Part shown: positions 8,601 to 18,271 of the stretch, piece by piece | Layout of the letters: every line of letters begins with the position of its first letter | Numbering within the stretch: the stretch's first letter is position 1 | Assembly: GCA_022497145.1 (NCBI GenBank) | Contig: MU386081.1 | Coordinates: forward strand, 1-18,308 | Length of the DNA stretch: 18,308 nucleotides | Reading direction: 5' to 3' | DNA from: Rostrohypoxylon terebratum | Lineage: Eukaryota; Ascomycota; Sordariomycetes; Xylariales; Hypoxylaceae | The notes under the pieces: model-generated | Told to the model about the DNA's origin: nothing | The model's database searches: none | The model's input: the letters and a program-made list of their open reading frames with translations, nothing else | Made by a program: the position numbers and the translations under genes

Positions 8601-8912
8601 GTTGTATGTAGGTGCGGCAACATGGTTCGATCGGCTAAACTACGGCAAAGCTGGGAGCAGCCTAGCCCAGTTTTGTACGAGATGACTAAGGCACCAGCAT
8701 TGCTGTATCTCGACCTTGACACCTTTAAACCACTTTTACACTACTTGAAAGATGGCTAGATCTGATGCAACCTGGATAAATCAGTTGCCCAGATCGAGCG
8801 CTTCAAAACGTTGTCCTTTTTATTAATGTCAGGTGAGGATTAAGCGTTGTAAAATTGATTGAAGTATTCAGCTGTTTTGATGAGGCGATCGACGGCTGTG
8901 TCAACAGGTACT
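8601..8912 (+). other. Non-repetitive 3' tail of element P
   Basis: About 310 bp of ordinary-composition sequence ends abruptly at the AT-rich flank. It aligns without large gaps to about 1310-1610, down to the last bases (GGTACTT with GGTATTT). It contains no poly(A); a short TA run follows at 8913-8922. This is the part most likely to identify a parental autonomous element in a search, because non-autonomous retroelements often share their 3' end with their helper. Confidence 0.65.
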
Positions 8913-10994
8913 TATATATATATAATTTTATTATTTTAATAATATTTTAATTTAATAATGTTTTAATTTAATAATATTTTGATTTAATAATATTTTATAA
9001 TTTAAAAAGGTTTTTATAAAAAATGTAATAACTATTAAATTATATAACTTAATAAGTTTAAAATAACCGTAAGTATATTTTATATAAAGTAAATTTAATA
9101 TAAATTTTTTTATTTAATATAATTATATTTTATTAATTTAATTTAATTATATATGTATTATTATTTTTATTTTTTTAATATTAAAGTATATTAATATTAA
9201 TTAATAATTAATTGTTAAGTTAATTAGAAATAAAAAAGTAATAATTTAATTTAATGTAAATTATTAATTAAAAATTCATTATAATTATATAAAAATTAAA
9301 TAACGTTTAAATCATTAATATAAATTTTAATTAAAAATATATATAATAAAAAAAACTAATATATTAAGTTAAAAATATTAAAAGTGTTTAATTTAAAATA
9401 TTAATAATATTATATTATATATGTAATTTTAAAAGTAATGTTTTAAAAATTTTTAAAAATCATTTAATAAAATATTTAATATAAAAAAGCATATACATAA
9501 GTACTTTATTATTTTTACTTAATTAAAATCAATATACTTATATATATAATTATATAAAAGTATTTATATATAAAATTATTAATTAAAAGTATTATAACTT
9601 ACTTTATAAAAGTTTTACGTAATAATTTAAAAAAGTAATACTATAAAACTTTTATATAATTATTTTATTTTATTTTATAAATATTTTCTTTAAAACTTTT
9701 ATTTAAAAATTTTTAAAATATAAAAGTTATAATTATATTTTTAATTTTTTTAATTAAACCTTTTATATATGAACTTATTAATTTATTAAAAAGTAACGGT
9801 TTTTAAAGATATATTATATATATATTTATAATATAATGTTATTATAAACTACTTAAATAATAAAATAAATATATTACTTTAAAATATGTAAATATTAAAT
9901 TTCACTCGTTGTAATTTTTTATAAATGTAAAACTTTAGTAATTTAATTTATATATAATAAAAATATTTATAGTGTACAATAATTATATATATAATAAAAA
10001 GCTTTAAAAAACTTTTTAGTAAAATGTTAAAAAATAAAATATAAATGAATTTAAATTATTTATAAAAATATAATATATATATATATATATAATTACTTAT
10101 AAAAATATAAAGGTTATAATAAATTAAAAGTAAGTAATTTTAAATTATTAGAAATTTTATTAAAATATAATAAAATATTTAAATTATTAATAAAATCTAT
10201 TTAAAAAATAATTAAGTTAAAATTTAATAAATTTTATTTAATATAAAACTTACTTTTTATGATAATAATTATAAAAAATGTTAAAGTAATAATATTAGTA
10301 GTAAAATTTCAAAAGTTAAGTATTTTTAATATAAAATAATTAATATTTATAAATTTAAAAGTTAAAAGTTTAGAATAATAATTATAATTATAATTTTAAG
10401 TATTTCTATAATTATAAATAATTATACAATTATAACGAATTATTTTTTAATTATAATAAATAATTATATAGTTATAAATTTTAATATAATTATAATAAAT
10501 ATATATATATATATAATATATTATATTATATATATCTTATGTAATTAACGGGTATGTTATAAAAAATTATAAAATTACTATTTAATTTAAACTTTTTACT
10601 TTAAAGTATATTAAAAATATAAAATTATATATAAAGTTAAGTAATAAAATAAATGTTAATATATTAATTATAATAATATATATATTTATAAAAAACTTTT
10701 AAATAATTAATTTAAATATATATTAAATTTTATATACTAATAAATTTAAATAAAATATATTATAATAATAGTTTAAAGTTTAATAGTGAAAAATAAGTAG
10801 TTTTATATGAATAATGTGGTATATACGCGTTTGAAAACTTTGATTAATGTATAAGTTAAAAGAAATTATAAATTTATTATTATTTTAAATACTTAATAAT
10901 AATATGAATATATAAAATATTTAATAAAATAAAATATAAAAACGTATTAAAAAGGTATTTAAAAAAAGTTAATAAATATTACTAATATACTATT
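8913..10994. other. AT-rich degraded tract with TA microsatellites, no gene
   Basis: This is gene-free. TA runs occur at about 10073-10092 and 10500-10536. No match to families A, B, C or P was found, and no coding frame survives. An array-like recurrence of AATTATAA between about 10380 and 10500 may be a degraded tandem repeat. Confidence 0.4.
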
Positions 10995-11277
10995 AATAAC
11001 TTTATAAAGGTAAATAAATTAAAATTGAGTGGTGTTTAATAAATTATATATTATTTTAAAATTAAAGCTTAAAGATTAAAAAAAAGTTCTTTTTATTTTT
11101 TAATTTAATTATTTTAATTTAATTTATTTACATAATTTATTATATGCTTTCTTTTATAATTATTATATCTTTATATTTTATTAATTATATAGTGCTTTTA
11201 TTATAAACCTTTAAAAAATTAAGTTAATACATTTTAAAGGTTATTTAACCTTTAAAACCTCCTACGGTTTTATAAAC
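10995..11277 (-). mobile_element. Family C element, copy 3 (inverted, partial)
   Basis: Read in reverse complement, 11030-11080 matches the centre of copy 1 (4262-4320). The right end (11200-11277, with AAAGGTTATTTAACCTTTAA and ending in CTACGGTTTTATAAAC) matches the right arm of 13200-13597. The pairing arm on the left is missing. Confidence 0.65.
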
Positions 11278-12108
11278 TTTTATTATTATTTAAAATATAT
11301 TATTTAAATTTATTTATATCTTTTATAAATCCGTTAAAATTATTTTATATATTTATTAAAATATTTTATAATATCTTTTCACTTTTTTAATTAAATTATA
11401 CACTTTTATTAATATTTTTTCGATATAAATGTTTAATGTTTTTATATTTATAGTAAAGTTATTAATAACGAAGTTTATTTTTAAATTAACAATAATTTTA
11501 TTTAACCATTTTAAATATATATATATTTAAATAAATTATAATATATTTTACGTATATTTCGTTATAATATCTTTTAACAATTTAACGGTTTAAAATAAAA
11601 TTATTTTATTAATTATATATAATATTAACCTTAAATTAATATATCTTATATTAATAATAATATAATAATTAAAGTTTTAATGATCTTTTAATAAAAATCT
11701 AAATTCATTAAGTACTTTTTTATTTAATTAATGTTATTAGTAATAATATAATGAAAATCAATAATTTAATTTTAATATTCTTTATTTTTAAAATATATTT
11801 AAAAATAATTAAAAGTTTATTATTAATAGTTTTAATTATAATTTAAATCGAAATTATTTAAAAAATAATAAGTAAAGTTTAAAAATTGAAAGTTAAATAA
11901 TAAATAATAAATATATTTAATATATAAAATAAATTAAATATAATATATATATCAACTTTATTATTTTAATTAAAAATTTGAATTTATTATAAAAGAATTA
12001 AATAAGTTTATATGAATTAATAATTAAAAATAGTAAATTTTATGCTATAAAAATTAAAAGTAAATTAATTTATTTTTAAATTATAACAATAAAACTATTT
12101 TCATAAAC
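11278..12108. other. AT-rich degraded tract, no gene
   Basis: No open reading frame and no clear repeat match are seen. A sequence faintly like a family B end occurs near 11815-11870 but is too weak to call. A left end for the family B terminus at 12904 would be expected somewhere in this region. Confidence 0.4.
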
Positions 12109-12688
12109 GAAATATTAGCCGCGTAGTACGGTCCGTTTATCTCCGGCGCGTAATATCGGCTTAAATAGCGTTAATACATTCGAACGTTAATTAAATCGTT
12201 ATATAACCTTTTAATTAATTATTTTAAACTTAATCTAACTTTGAATTTAATATAATTAAGATTATTAAAAAACGTTTAATTAATATTATTTAAATCTTAA
12301 ATTATATAATTTATATTTTCCTTGTTAAAAAGTTATTTAATATTAAAGTGAAAGTCTTTATTTAAAATACGCGACTAAAAACTAATAGTGGCTAAATAAC
12401 TTTAAGTATAATTTTTACCTTAACAAATATAAATTATATAATTCAAGATTTAAATAATATTAATTAAACGTTTTTTAATAATTTTAATTATATTAAATTT
12501 AAAGTTAAATTAAACGTGAAATAATTAATTTAAAATAATTGAAATATTAATGTTTAATAAATGTTAAAAATAAAGTTTAAATGGTGTAAAAATATATTTA
12601 ATTATATAAGGGCTTATATATGTTTAAAAGTACTTAAACTACACCTTTTTCGAACGCGTTAAATTTAATGCTTACTACGCGCCGGAGA
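12109..12688 (+). mobile_element. Family A inverted-repeat element, copy 2
   Basis: This copy is collinear with 1856-2440 and less mutated, so its ends are clearer. The left end reads TTAGCCGCGTAGTACGG, then TATCTCCGGCGCGTAATA at about 12139. The right end (12671-12689) is the reverse complement of that second block (ATCTCCGGCGCGTAGTA) rather than of the outermost one. The two copies therefore use different inverted-repeat pairs at the right end, and the right terminus of this copy may be cut short where the LTR-like island begins. There is no coding frame. Confidence 0.72.
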
Positions 12689-12713
12689 TGAGAGACTACA
12701 ATGGCTAGTTCAC

Positions 12714-12737
12714 ATGGCATGGCACTTCACATGCCAT
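12714..12737. other. Hairpin within the LTR-like island
   Basis: ATGGCATG and CATGCCAT pair perfectly across an 8-base loop. It may be an LTR regulatory or RNA structure; no function is shown. Confidence 0.5.
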
Positions 12738-12821
12738 AGCAAGCGATGACGTCTTCTGATGACATCACAATGTGAGATAATGATTAGATAGCTGAGAGAT
12801 CTCATAGATCTCATCTCGAGA

Positions 12822-12843
12822 GAGAAGACCTTTTCGTCTTCTC
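12822..12843. other. GA/CT hairpin within the LTR-like island
   Basis: GAGAAGAC and GTCTTCTC pair perfectly around a CTTTTC loop, inside a longer GA-rich then CT-rich stretch. Structures like this occur in LTR leader regions; the role here is unknown. Confidence 0.5.
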
Positions 12844-12903
12844 TTCTCTCTCAAGAAACAATCATTCAATCCATCAAGAATCAATCCATAAGGTCTCCTA
12901 ACA

Positions 12904-12995
12904 ATTTTATTAATATAATTTTAACCAATTAAAAATCGTGCTTTCGGTTTAAACTATATTATTAATATACATCACTATTAAAATAATAATTCTGA
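12904..12995 (+). mobile_element. Family B terminal fragment next to the LTR
   Basis: The stretch matches 3760-3845 almost base for base with transitions (AATTAAAAATCGTGCTTTCGG, then the ATTAATATACATCACTATTA block). Only the right terminus is present; the rest of the element should lie to the left, but the LTR and a family A element occupy that position. Confidence 0.7.
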
Positions 12996-13199
12996 ATTAA
13001 TAAGTACTTAAAAATAATATACGTGATATAAAAGAAAAAATTGTTAAATATAAAAAAACAACTATTAAAAAAACCATAAAAAAAACAAATATTAAAAAAA
13101 GTGTTTAAAGTATAAAGTTAATTATAACAATATTTATTTTTATGTAAAGGATAAAAACATTAATTATAAACAATTAAAATAATCGCTTTAAAAAAATAA
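12996..13199. other. A-rich spacer, nothing recognised
   Basis: This is A-rich on the plus strand with runs of AAAAAAA (13050-13100). No frame or repeat match was found. Confidence 0.4.
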
Positions 13200-13597
13200 T
13201 TATAAAACCGTAAAAAGTTTTAAAGGTTAAATAACCTTTAAAGAACATTAGTTTAATCCTTTTTAAAAGTTTAAAATAAAAGTATTATATAATTAATAAA
13301 ATAACTAAGTTAAAAAACAAAAATAACTTTTTTTTATTTTTTAAGCTTTAATTTTAAATAAATATACGATATATTATTTATCATTCAATTTTAGTTTTAT
13401 TATCTTTACATTTTTATTTTTGAACTTAATTATTTTATTTTATTTTATTTATATAATTTATCACGTGTTTTTTTATAATTATTATATTTTTATATTTTAT
13501 TAATCGTATAATACTTTTATTTTAAGCTTTTAAAAAGGATTGAACTAATGTTTTTTCAAAGTTATTTAATCTTAAAAACTTTCTACGGTTTTATAAT
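13200..13597 (+). mobile_element. Family C long-TIR element, complete copy
   Basis: The two ends are inverted copies of each other: 13200-13300 (ATAAAACCGTAAAAAGTTTT onward) matches the reverse complement of about 13495-13597 over roughly 100 bp. The right arm goes on to match the longer arm of copy 1, so the ancestral arms were about 180 bp and the left arm here has a deletion. No open reading frame is present. It is a foldback-type or MITE-like non-autonomous DNA element, superfamily unknown. Confidence 0.72.
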
Positions 13598-13609
13598 AAG
13601 TTAATTTAA

Positions 13610-13790
13610 AGATTTTTACGATAGTTATAAAAAAAGTTATTTAAGTTCGAAAAGATAAAAAATATCAAGCGACGGTTTAATAAATATATATTATTAATAA
13701 AACTTTTAACTAAGTAAAAAGCGAAAATTTATTTATATAAGGTACTATTAAAATAAATTATTATTAAAATAATAAAACTTTATATTATAA
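13610..13790 (+). mobile_element. Family B right-end fragment
   Basis: The fragment aligns with 3680-3850 and 15780-15955 (for example AAAAAATATCAAGCGACGGTTTAATAAA-type sequence near 13657). It begins just after the complete family C copy, so C may have inserted into a B element or the two were joined by rearrangement. Confidence 0.55.
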
Positions 13791-14290
13791 TTATAATAAG
13801 TAATATAATTTGAAATTATATACTTATAATTATTATTTTTTTAAAAAAAATAAACAAAATTCTAATTAAAAAAGTTTAAATATTAACCGATGGTATATTT
13901 TATACTTTTAAAAAACTTATAAAAATAATAAATAATACGTTAAATAAAAATAAAACAATTATTATACAACGTTTATATAACAACGTTATTACATTAATAT
14001 TTTATAAAAAAAGTAAAATATATAAATAAAATTAAAATTAAATTAACAAAGTATTTAAAGTTTAAGCTTTAAATGTTGATAAAGATTTTTTTATTATTAT
14101 TAAAAACTTAAAAGTATTTTAAATATAAAATATTTATATAATATTAAAAGCTTTTATTAAAAAAATTAAATAAAGCCGATATATAAAAAGATAAACAAAA
14201 TAAAGCATATTATTTTATTAATATAAATAAAAGATTTAAAAATAATATAATTTTTATATATTAATAAGTTAATTTAAAAGGTAAACATTT
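13791..14290. other. A-rich degraded tract, possibly upstream part of a dead retrotransposon gag
   Basis: No frame is open. The tract is A-rich on the plus strand and leads into the zinc-knuckle ghost at 14332, so it may be the N-terminal part of the same dead gene. This is inference only. Confidence 0.3.
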
Positions 14291-14299
14291 TTTAATATA

Positions 14300-14470
14300 A
14301 AATTTTCCATAAAAGTTTAGGTTTTAAATAATATTGTAAGTGTTATAATTTCGGCTATATCGTAAAATATTACGAAGCACTTACACGGTATAATAAATAT
14401 ACATATACAACGTATAAAAATAAAAAACAAGCATGTTTTAACATATTATATTATATTAAGTATAAAAAAC
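14300..14470 (+). pseudogene. RIP-killed gag-like CCHC zinc-knuckle relic
   Basis: In the plus-strand frame through 14332-14373 the codons read as a retroviral-type zinc knuckle if RIP transitions are allowed for: TAT (possible former Cys), TGT, AAG, TGT (Cys), four codons containing Asn-Phe-Gly, TAT (possible former His), four codons, TAC (possible former Cys). This fits the CX2CX4HX4C spacing exactly. The codon just upstream is TAA, which RIP makes from CAA. Further potential Cys/His positions follow to about 14445, as expected for a second knuckle. Knuckles of this kind occur in gag proteins of non-LTR (Tad-like) and LTR retrotransposons. No reverse transcriptase motif was recognised nearby, so the class is open. 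Confidence 0.4.
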
Positions 14471-14751
14471 GATATATAATATAAAAGAAAATATATTAAA
14501 ATTAAAAAAAATAAAAGTTATATATATATATATAAGTTAAGATAATTTAAAAAAGGTATTTTTTTAAGCTATAATTATAATAAATATATATTTTAGTTTA
14601 AAATTAAAAATACATAAAAAACGTAAAAAAAAATAAAAGTTTTAAAGTTATAAATAAATTAAAATTAATATAATTTTATTAAGCTAAAAAAATAATCATT
14701 AAATACATTAAAAGTATTAAACTTTATAACGTTTTAAATAAATAAAAATTA

Positions 14752-14753
<2 letters not shown>
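14471..14753. other. A-rich degraded tract
   Basis: This is lysine-codon-rich A-rich sequence with many TAA triplets. It may continue the gag relic. No motif is recognised. Confidence 0.3.

Positions 14754-14844
<91 letters not shown>
14754..14844. repeat. (AAT)n microsatellite
   Basis: Ninety-one bases of uninterrupted AAT/TAA repeat, about 30 units, with no substitution. Its purity contrasts with the mutated surroundings; it contains no C or G and so cannot be touched by RIP. Confidence 0.97.
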
Positions 14845-14845
<1 letters not shown>

Positions 14846-15269
14846 TTATTTTAAATATTATTGTAAACTTTTATATAAACCTTTAAATAAAATAAGTTTA
14901 AAATAAAAGAAAATTAAATATATATTATTATAAATTACTTTTAATTTATAATTATATAAAAACTTTTTATTAATAATAAATAACTTATTAAAAGTTAAAT
15001 TAAAACCTTTAATAATAATTAATAACAATTAATAACAATATAATTTGCCTTTAAAAACATATAATAATTAAAATTAAAATAACTTATTAAAACGTAATAT
15101 GAAATAAAAAAATAATAATGTAAGTGTTTTATAACCGTTATAATAGTAAATTTATAATAATATAAAAATTATTATATATATTAAGTTATTATAACTTATT
15201 AAAAAAAGTAAAATATAATTAAGTTACGATTTATATATAAAATAATAAATTAATTATAATTTAAAATAT
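14845..15269. other. AT-rich degraded tract, no gene
   Basis: No reading frame, tandem array or family match was found by eye. Confidence 0.4.
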
Positions 15270-15964
15270 TTACGTAAAACTTTTATTATTCTAATAGTAT
15301 TAAATTTTAATTGTATAATGTAAATTAAAAGCGCGGTTTTTAATCAATTAAAGCTTTTATCGATAAGTTAATGTTTATAACTATAATACGTTAAATTTTA
15401 TATAAATTTAATTGTATTTTAATGTATTTTATTACACTTTAATTAAATATATTTCGTTATATACTTTTTAATATTTAAAGTAAAATAACTTCGTTAATTA
15501 TTTTTTAAAACTTTAAAAACCGTATATAATTATAAATTACGTTAATGTAATTTTAATGATTTTAATTACACTTTTTTAAAGATTTTTAAAAAATAGTTAT
15601 TTAAGTGAAAAGCTTAATAAGTATTAAATGTTAATTTTTTTAATAGATCACGTGTTTTTTTTAAATTAATTACCGATTTATTAATTCCATAAAAATAATA
15701 ATAACTTTTTATTAAAAACGTGTGACATTTTTAACTTAATATATTTAAACTTTTTAAATAAGTTTTATAATATAAATTAAGTTATAAGTTTTTACGGTAT
15801 ATATATAAAAGATTATTTAAGTTATAAATGATGAAAGGTATTTAACGATGATTTTAATGAAATCATTTATCGATAAGTGTTTTAATTAATTAAAAACCGT
15901 AGTTTTTAATTCAAATTACACTTTTAAAATGCGATATTATTAAAATGATAAAACTCTTACGTAA
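15270..15964 (+). mobile_element. Family B long-TIR element, copy 2
   Basis: This is the best-preserved family B copy, about 695 bp. The left terminus (15270-15365: TTACGTAAAACTTTTATTAT, later CGCGGTTTTTAATCAATTAA and TTATCGATAAG) is the reverse complement of the right terminus (about 15870-15964, with TTATCGATAAG, TTAAAAACCGTAG and TTACGTAA) apart from transitions and small gaps, giving inverted repeats of roughly 90 bp. The interior is collinear with 3168-3862. No open reading frame survives. Confidence 0.75.
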
Positions 15965-18202
15965 AACCGAAAAAGTTAAATAAATATAACTTTATTTTTA
16001 ATTTATTAAAAAAATATTATTAGTAAATAAATTGTAATAAACGATTTTAACGTATATTACTTTTTTTAAAATAATAAAAAACGAAATTATAATAACCTTT
16101 AAAAAGTTTTGAAACTAATAAACTTATAACGTTTTATATTTATTACGAAATAAAATATAATTACGCGTTGATTTTAAAGTTATTAAAACTTTACTTTAAA
16201 TTTAACTTAAACCGATAAACTATTATACATGTTAAAACCGGTTTTTTTTATAAAAAAGTTTAAATTATATTATTTAAAAATTATAGTTAACTTTAATAAC
16301 GAAATAATATATAACCACATCGCACCGCTTAATGAAATATAAAAAAGACTAAATAATTAAATAATTTAAAATAAAATAATATTAATTAATATATTAAATA
16401 AGTTTAACACAATAAAAAGATAAATACATATATAAATTATTTAATTAAAAGACTTTAAAAGATTACGAACGATATAATGTTACTACGTAAAATATTTCTT
16501 CTAAAATAACTTTATAATAAAGCTTTAAAATAAACGAAGCTAAAAAAAAGTTATATAAAGTAAAAAAACATAAGATACTTGACGTTTAAAATATAACTAA
16601 AATACTTTAAAAAACGAATAAAAATATAAAAAAATGATAATTAAAAAAATAGAAGCTATTAATTTAAAACCGTAAAAATATTAAAAGATAATAAAAAATT
16701 ATAAAATATAAAAAAATGAGTTAAACTAAAAAACTAATAATTATTAAAAAATAATAAGTTATTAACGATATATAAAAATCTCAATAAAAAACGTAGATAA
16801 AAACTTATAAAAAAAACTAAACTTTTATTAAAAACATTTTTTTTAAAACTAATCATTAACTTATTTAATATTTTAATTAAACCGTTACCGGTGTATAATT
16901 ACTTCGATATTTTTAAAGAAATGTATATAAATATAATTAAAAATATCTTTAAAAATATTAAAGTTTTAAAAGCCTTTAAAAAAACATACTATTAATAAAC
17001 TTTTTATAAGCTTATAAAAAAACTATTATATTATACTTTAATTATTATTATAAAATGAAATTTCATATTTAAATACTATTTTAAAACATTTAAAAAAATA
17101 ATTATAATAATCTTATTTAAACTAAATAAAACGTTTAATAAAAATGTTAATTAATACTCATAAATTAATTTTATTATTAAACATTATGAAAAAATAATTA
17201 AAAAGTTAATAACTAAACGTATTATCGCCGCGGCGAAATAAAAACATATTTTCTTTAAAAATTAAATAAAAAATAAAATATATAAATCTATAAAAATAAT
17301 AGTATAAATAATAATGAAAAGTATTTATTTAACATGAAAATATAATAAAATAACTTTTTTATTATAATTAAATATCTTTAAAACTTTTAATAACGTAATA
17401 TATAAACGTTTTATACATGTATTATATATAAAATAATTCCTAATATAAATAGTTAAATAAGTTAAAAAATTTATAACGGATTAAAAAGTCACTTTTAATT
17501 TTAATAAAAAGTAATTAAAACATAGGTAAACAATTTAAAGTTAAGTACTCTAAGGTTTATTTTTATTTTTAATATTATTTATATTTTACATTATTATTTT
17601 ATATAAAAAATTAAAATAAAATAATGTTTTTATTATTAATTTCGTTAATAACATAAACCTATTAATAATAATTAAAAATATAAAAAATAATCATTATAAG
17701 TTAAAAGAAATTTACTACACGTATAAAACATAAACGTTATAATATAAAATAACATTTACATTATAAAAAATAAGTTAATATATTTTACTAAAATATTAAC
17801 TTTATTTAAACATTATAAAATAAAATAAAATAATAATTAATTTAAGTAAAAATATATAATTTTTGAAATTTAATTAAATAAAAAACTAAAATAGTTAAAA
17901 TATTTAAAAATTATTAAAGTAAAAATAAAGCGTTAATAATACGCGTTATTAAAGTTAATAGTTAAAACTTAAAAGTGTAACACATTTTAAGTAAAAGAAA
18001 TATATATTAAAATAATTCGTAACGTAATTACCTACGATGTAATAATATAATATAGTTTTAATATTAAAAGCAAACTTAAAAATATTATTATTGAATTAAT
18101 TATAATGTAATTAACATGTTTATAAAAAATAAGTAAAACGTATAAAATTATATTTATAATTTTATTAAACGTAAAAATTAAATACTTACTTTTAAATATA
18201 AG
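15965..18202. other. A-rich degraded tract, possibly a former coding region
   Basis: The plus strand is clearly A-rich, especially 16360-16850. Plus-strand frames through 16300-16900 are interrupted almost only by TAA, which RIP makes from CAA, but TAG and TGA are rare in such AT-rich DNA anyway, so this is weak support. No protein family was recognised. A GC palindrome sits at 17225-17236. No tandem array or family match was found. Confidence 0.35.
17225..17236. other. 12-bp perfect GC palindrome
   Basis: TCGCCGCGGCGA is self-complementary and surrounded by almost pure AT. Its C and G are in CpG, CpC or GpG context, which RIP tends to spare, so survival rather than selection may explain it. 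Confidence 0.5.
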
Positions 18203-18271
18203 TCGATCCACCATTACGTGAGCACCCCTAGCGCGGACCACCCATTTCCCATACAAAACCACCAAAACACG
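18203..18271. other. Short normal-GC patch near the window end
   Basis: About 70 bp with ordinary GC (for example CACCCCTAGCGCGGACCACC at 18224) stands in AT-rich DNA. It contains many CpA dinucleotides, so it has not been RIP-mutated. It may be a fragment of a younger insertion or the end of a DNA transposon. The minus-strand ORF starting here (about 18265) runs into AT noise and is not credible. Confidence 0.45.

Larger units (their letters stand above)
6968..8912 (+). repeat. Element P, largely unmutated copy
   Basis: This is an island of ordinary base composition with sharp edges against AT-rich DNA on both sides. In order it contains a tRNA-like head (about 6984-7077), a strong hairpin (7128-7146), a 15-bp array (7219-7448), a short 12-bp array (7447-7499), a 20-bp array (7507-8146), a further 12-bp array (8141-8224), a non-repetitive block (8225-8434), a third 12-bp array (8435-8600) and a non-repetitive tail (8601-8912). 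The same architecture is collinear in the RIP-mutated copy at 136-1610, so these parts form one unit. ATATAATT occurs at 6960-6967 and again at 8920-8927 as a weak candidate target-site duplication. There are no terminal inverted repeats and no credible coding frame. I do not recognise the family. The likeliest reading is a non-autonomous retroelement or a mobile satellite-bearing repeat. Confidence 0.82.
12689..12903 (-). mobile_element. Probable solo LTR, Ty1/copia-like
   Basis: This is a 215-bp normal-GC island bounded by TG and CA (TGAGAGACTACA to GGTCTCCTAACA); on the minus strand it begins TGTTAGGAGACC. It contains an 8-bp stem at 12714-12721 and 12730-12737, a second perfect 8-bp stem at 12822-12829 and 12836-12843, a GAGATCTC-rich stretch, and a CRE-like TGACGTC at 12747. 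Length, TG..CA ends and absence of coding sequence fit a short copia-type LTR. The 5-bp flanks (GGAGA and ATTTT) do not match, so there is no target-site duplication. The resemblance to ascomycete copia LTRs is from memory. The minus orientation is assigned because of the typical TGTTAGGAGACC start. Confidence 0.55.

Noticed and set aside
8335..8685. Plus-strand ORF of 116 codons, valine-rich
   Set aside because: It reads through the third 12-bp tandem array, whose period is a multiple of three. The other frames and strand are also open there, and the RIP-mutated copy shows no frame constraint.
8484..8759. Plus-strand ORF with a Cys/Ile-rich repeat
   Set aside because: It is another frame of the same 12-bp array running into the non-repetitive tail; no domain and no support as a gene.
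16250..17250. A decayed transposase or other ORF with only TAA stops
   Set aside because: TAA-only stops look like RIP of CAA codons, but in DNA with so little G, TAG and TGA are rare by chance, and no family motif could be recognised.
18032..18265. Minus-strand ORF of 77 codons
   Set aside because: Only the first 20 or so codons lie in normal-GC DNA; the rest is Ile/Leu/Tyr/Lys from AT-rich sequence with no motif.
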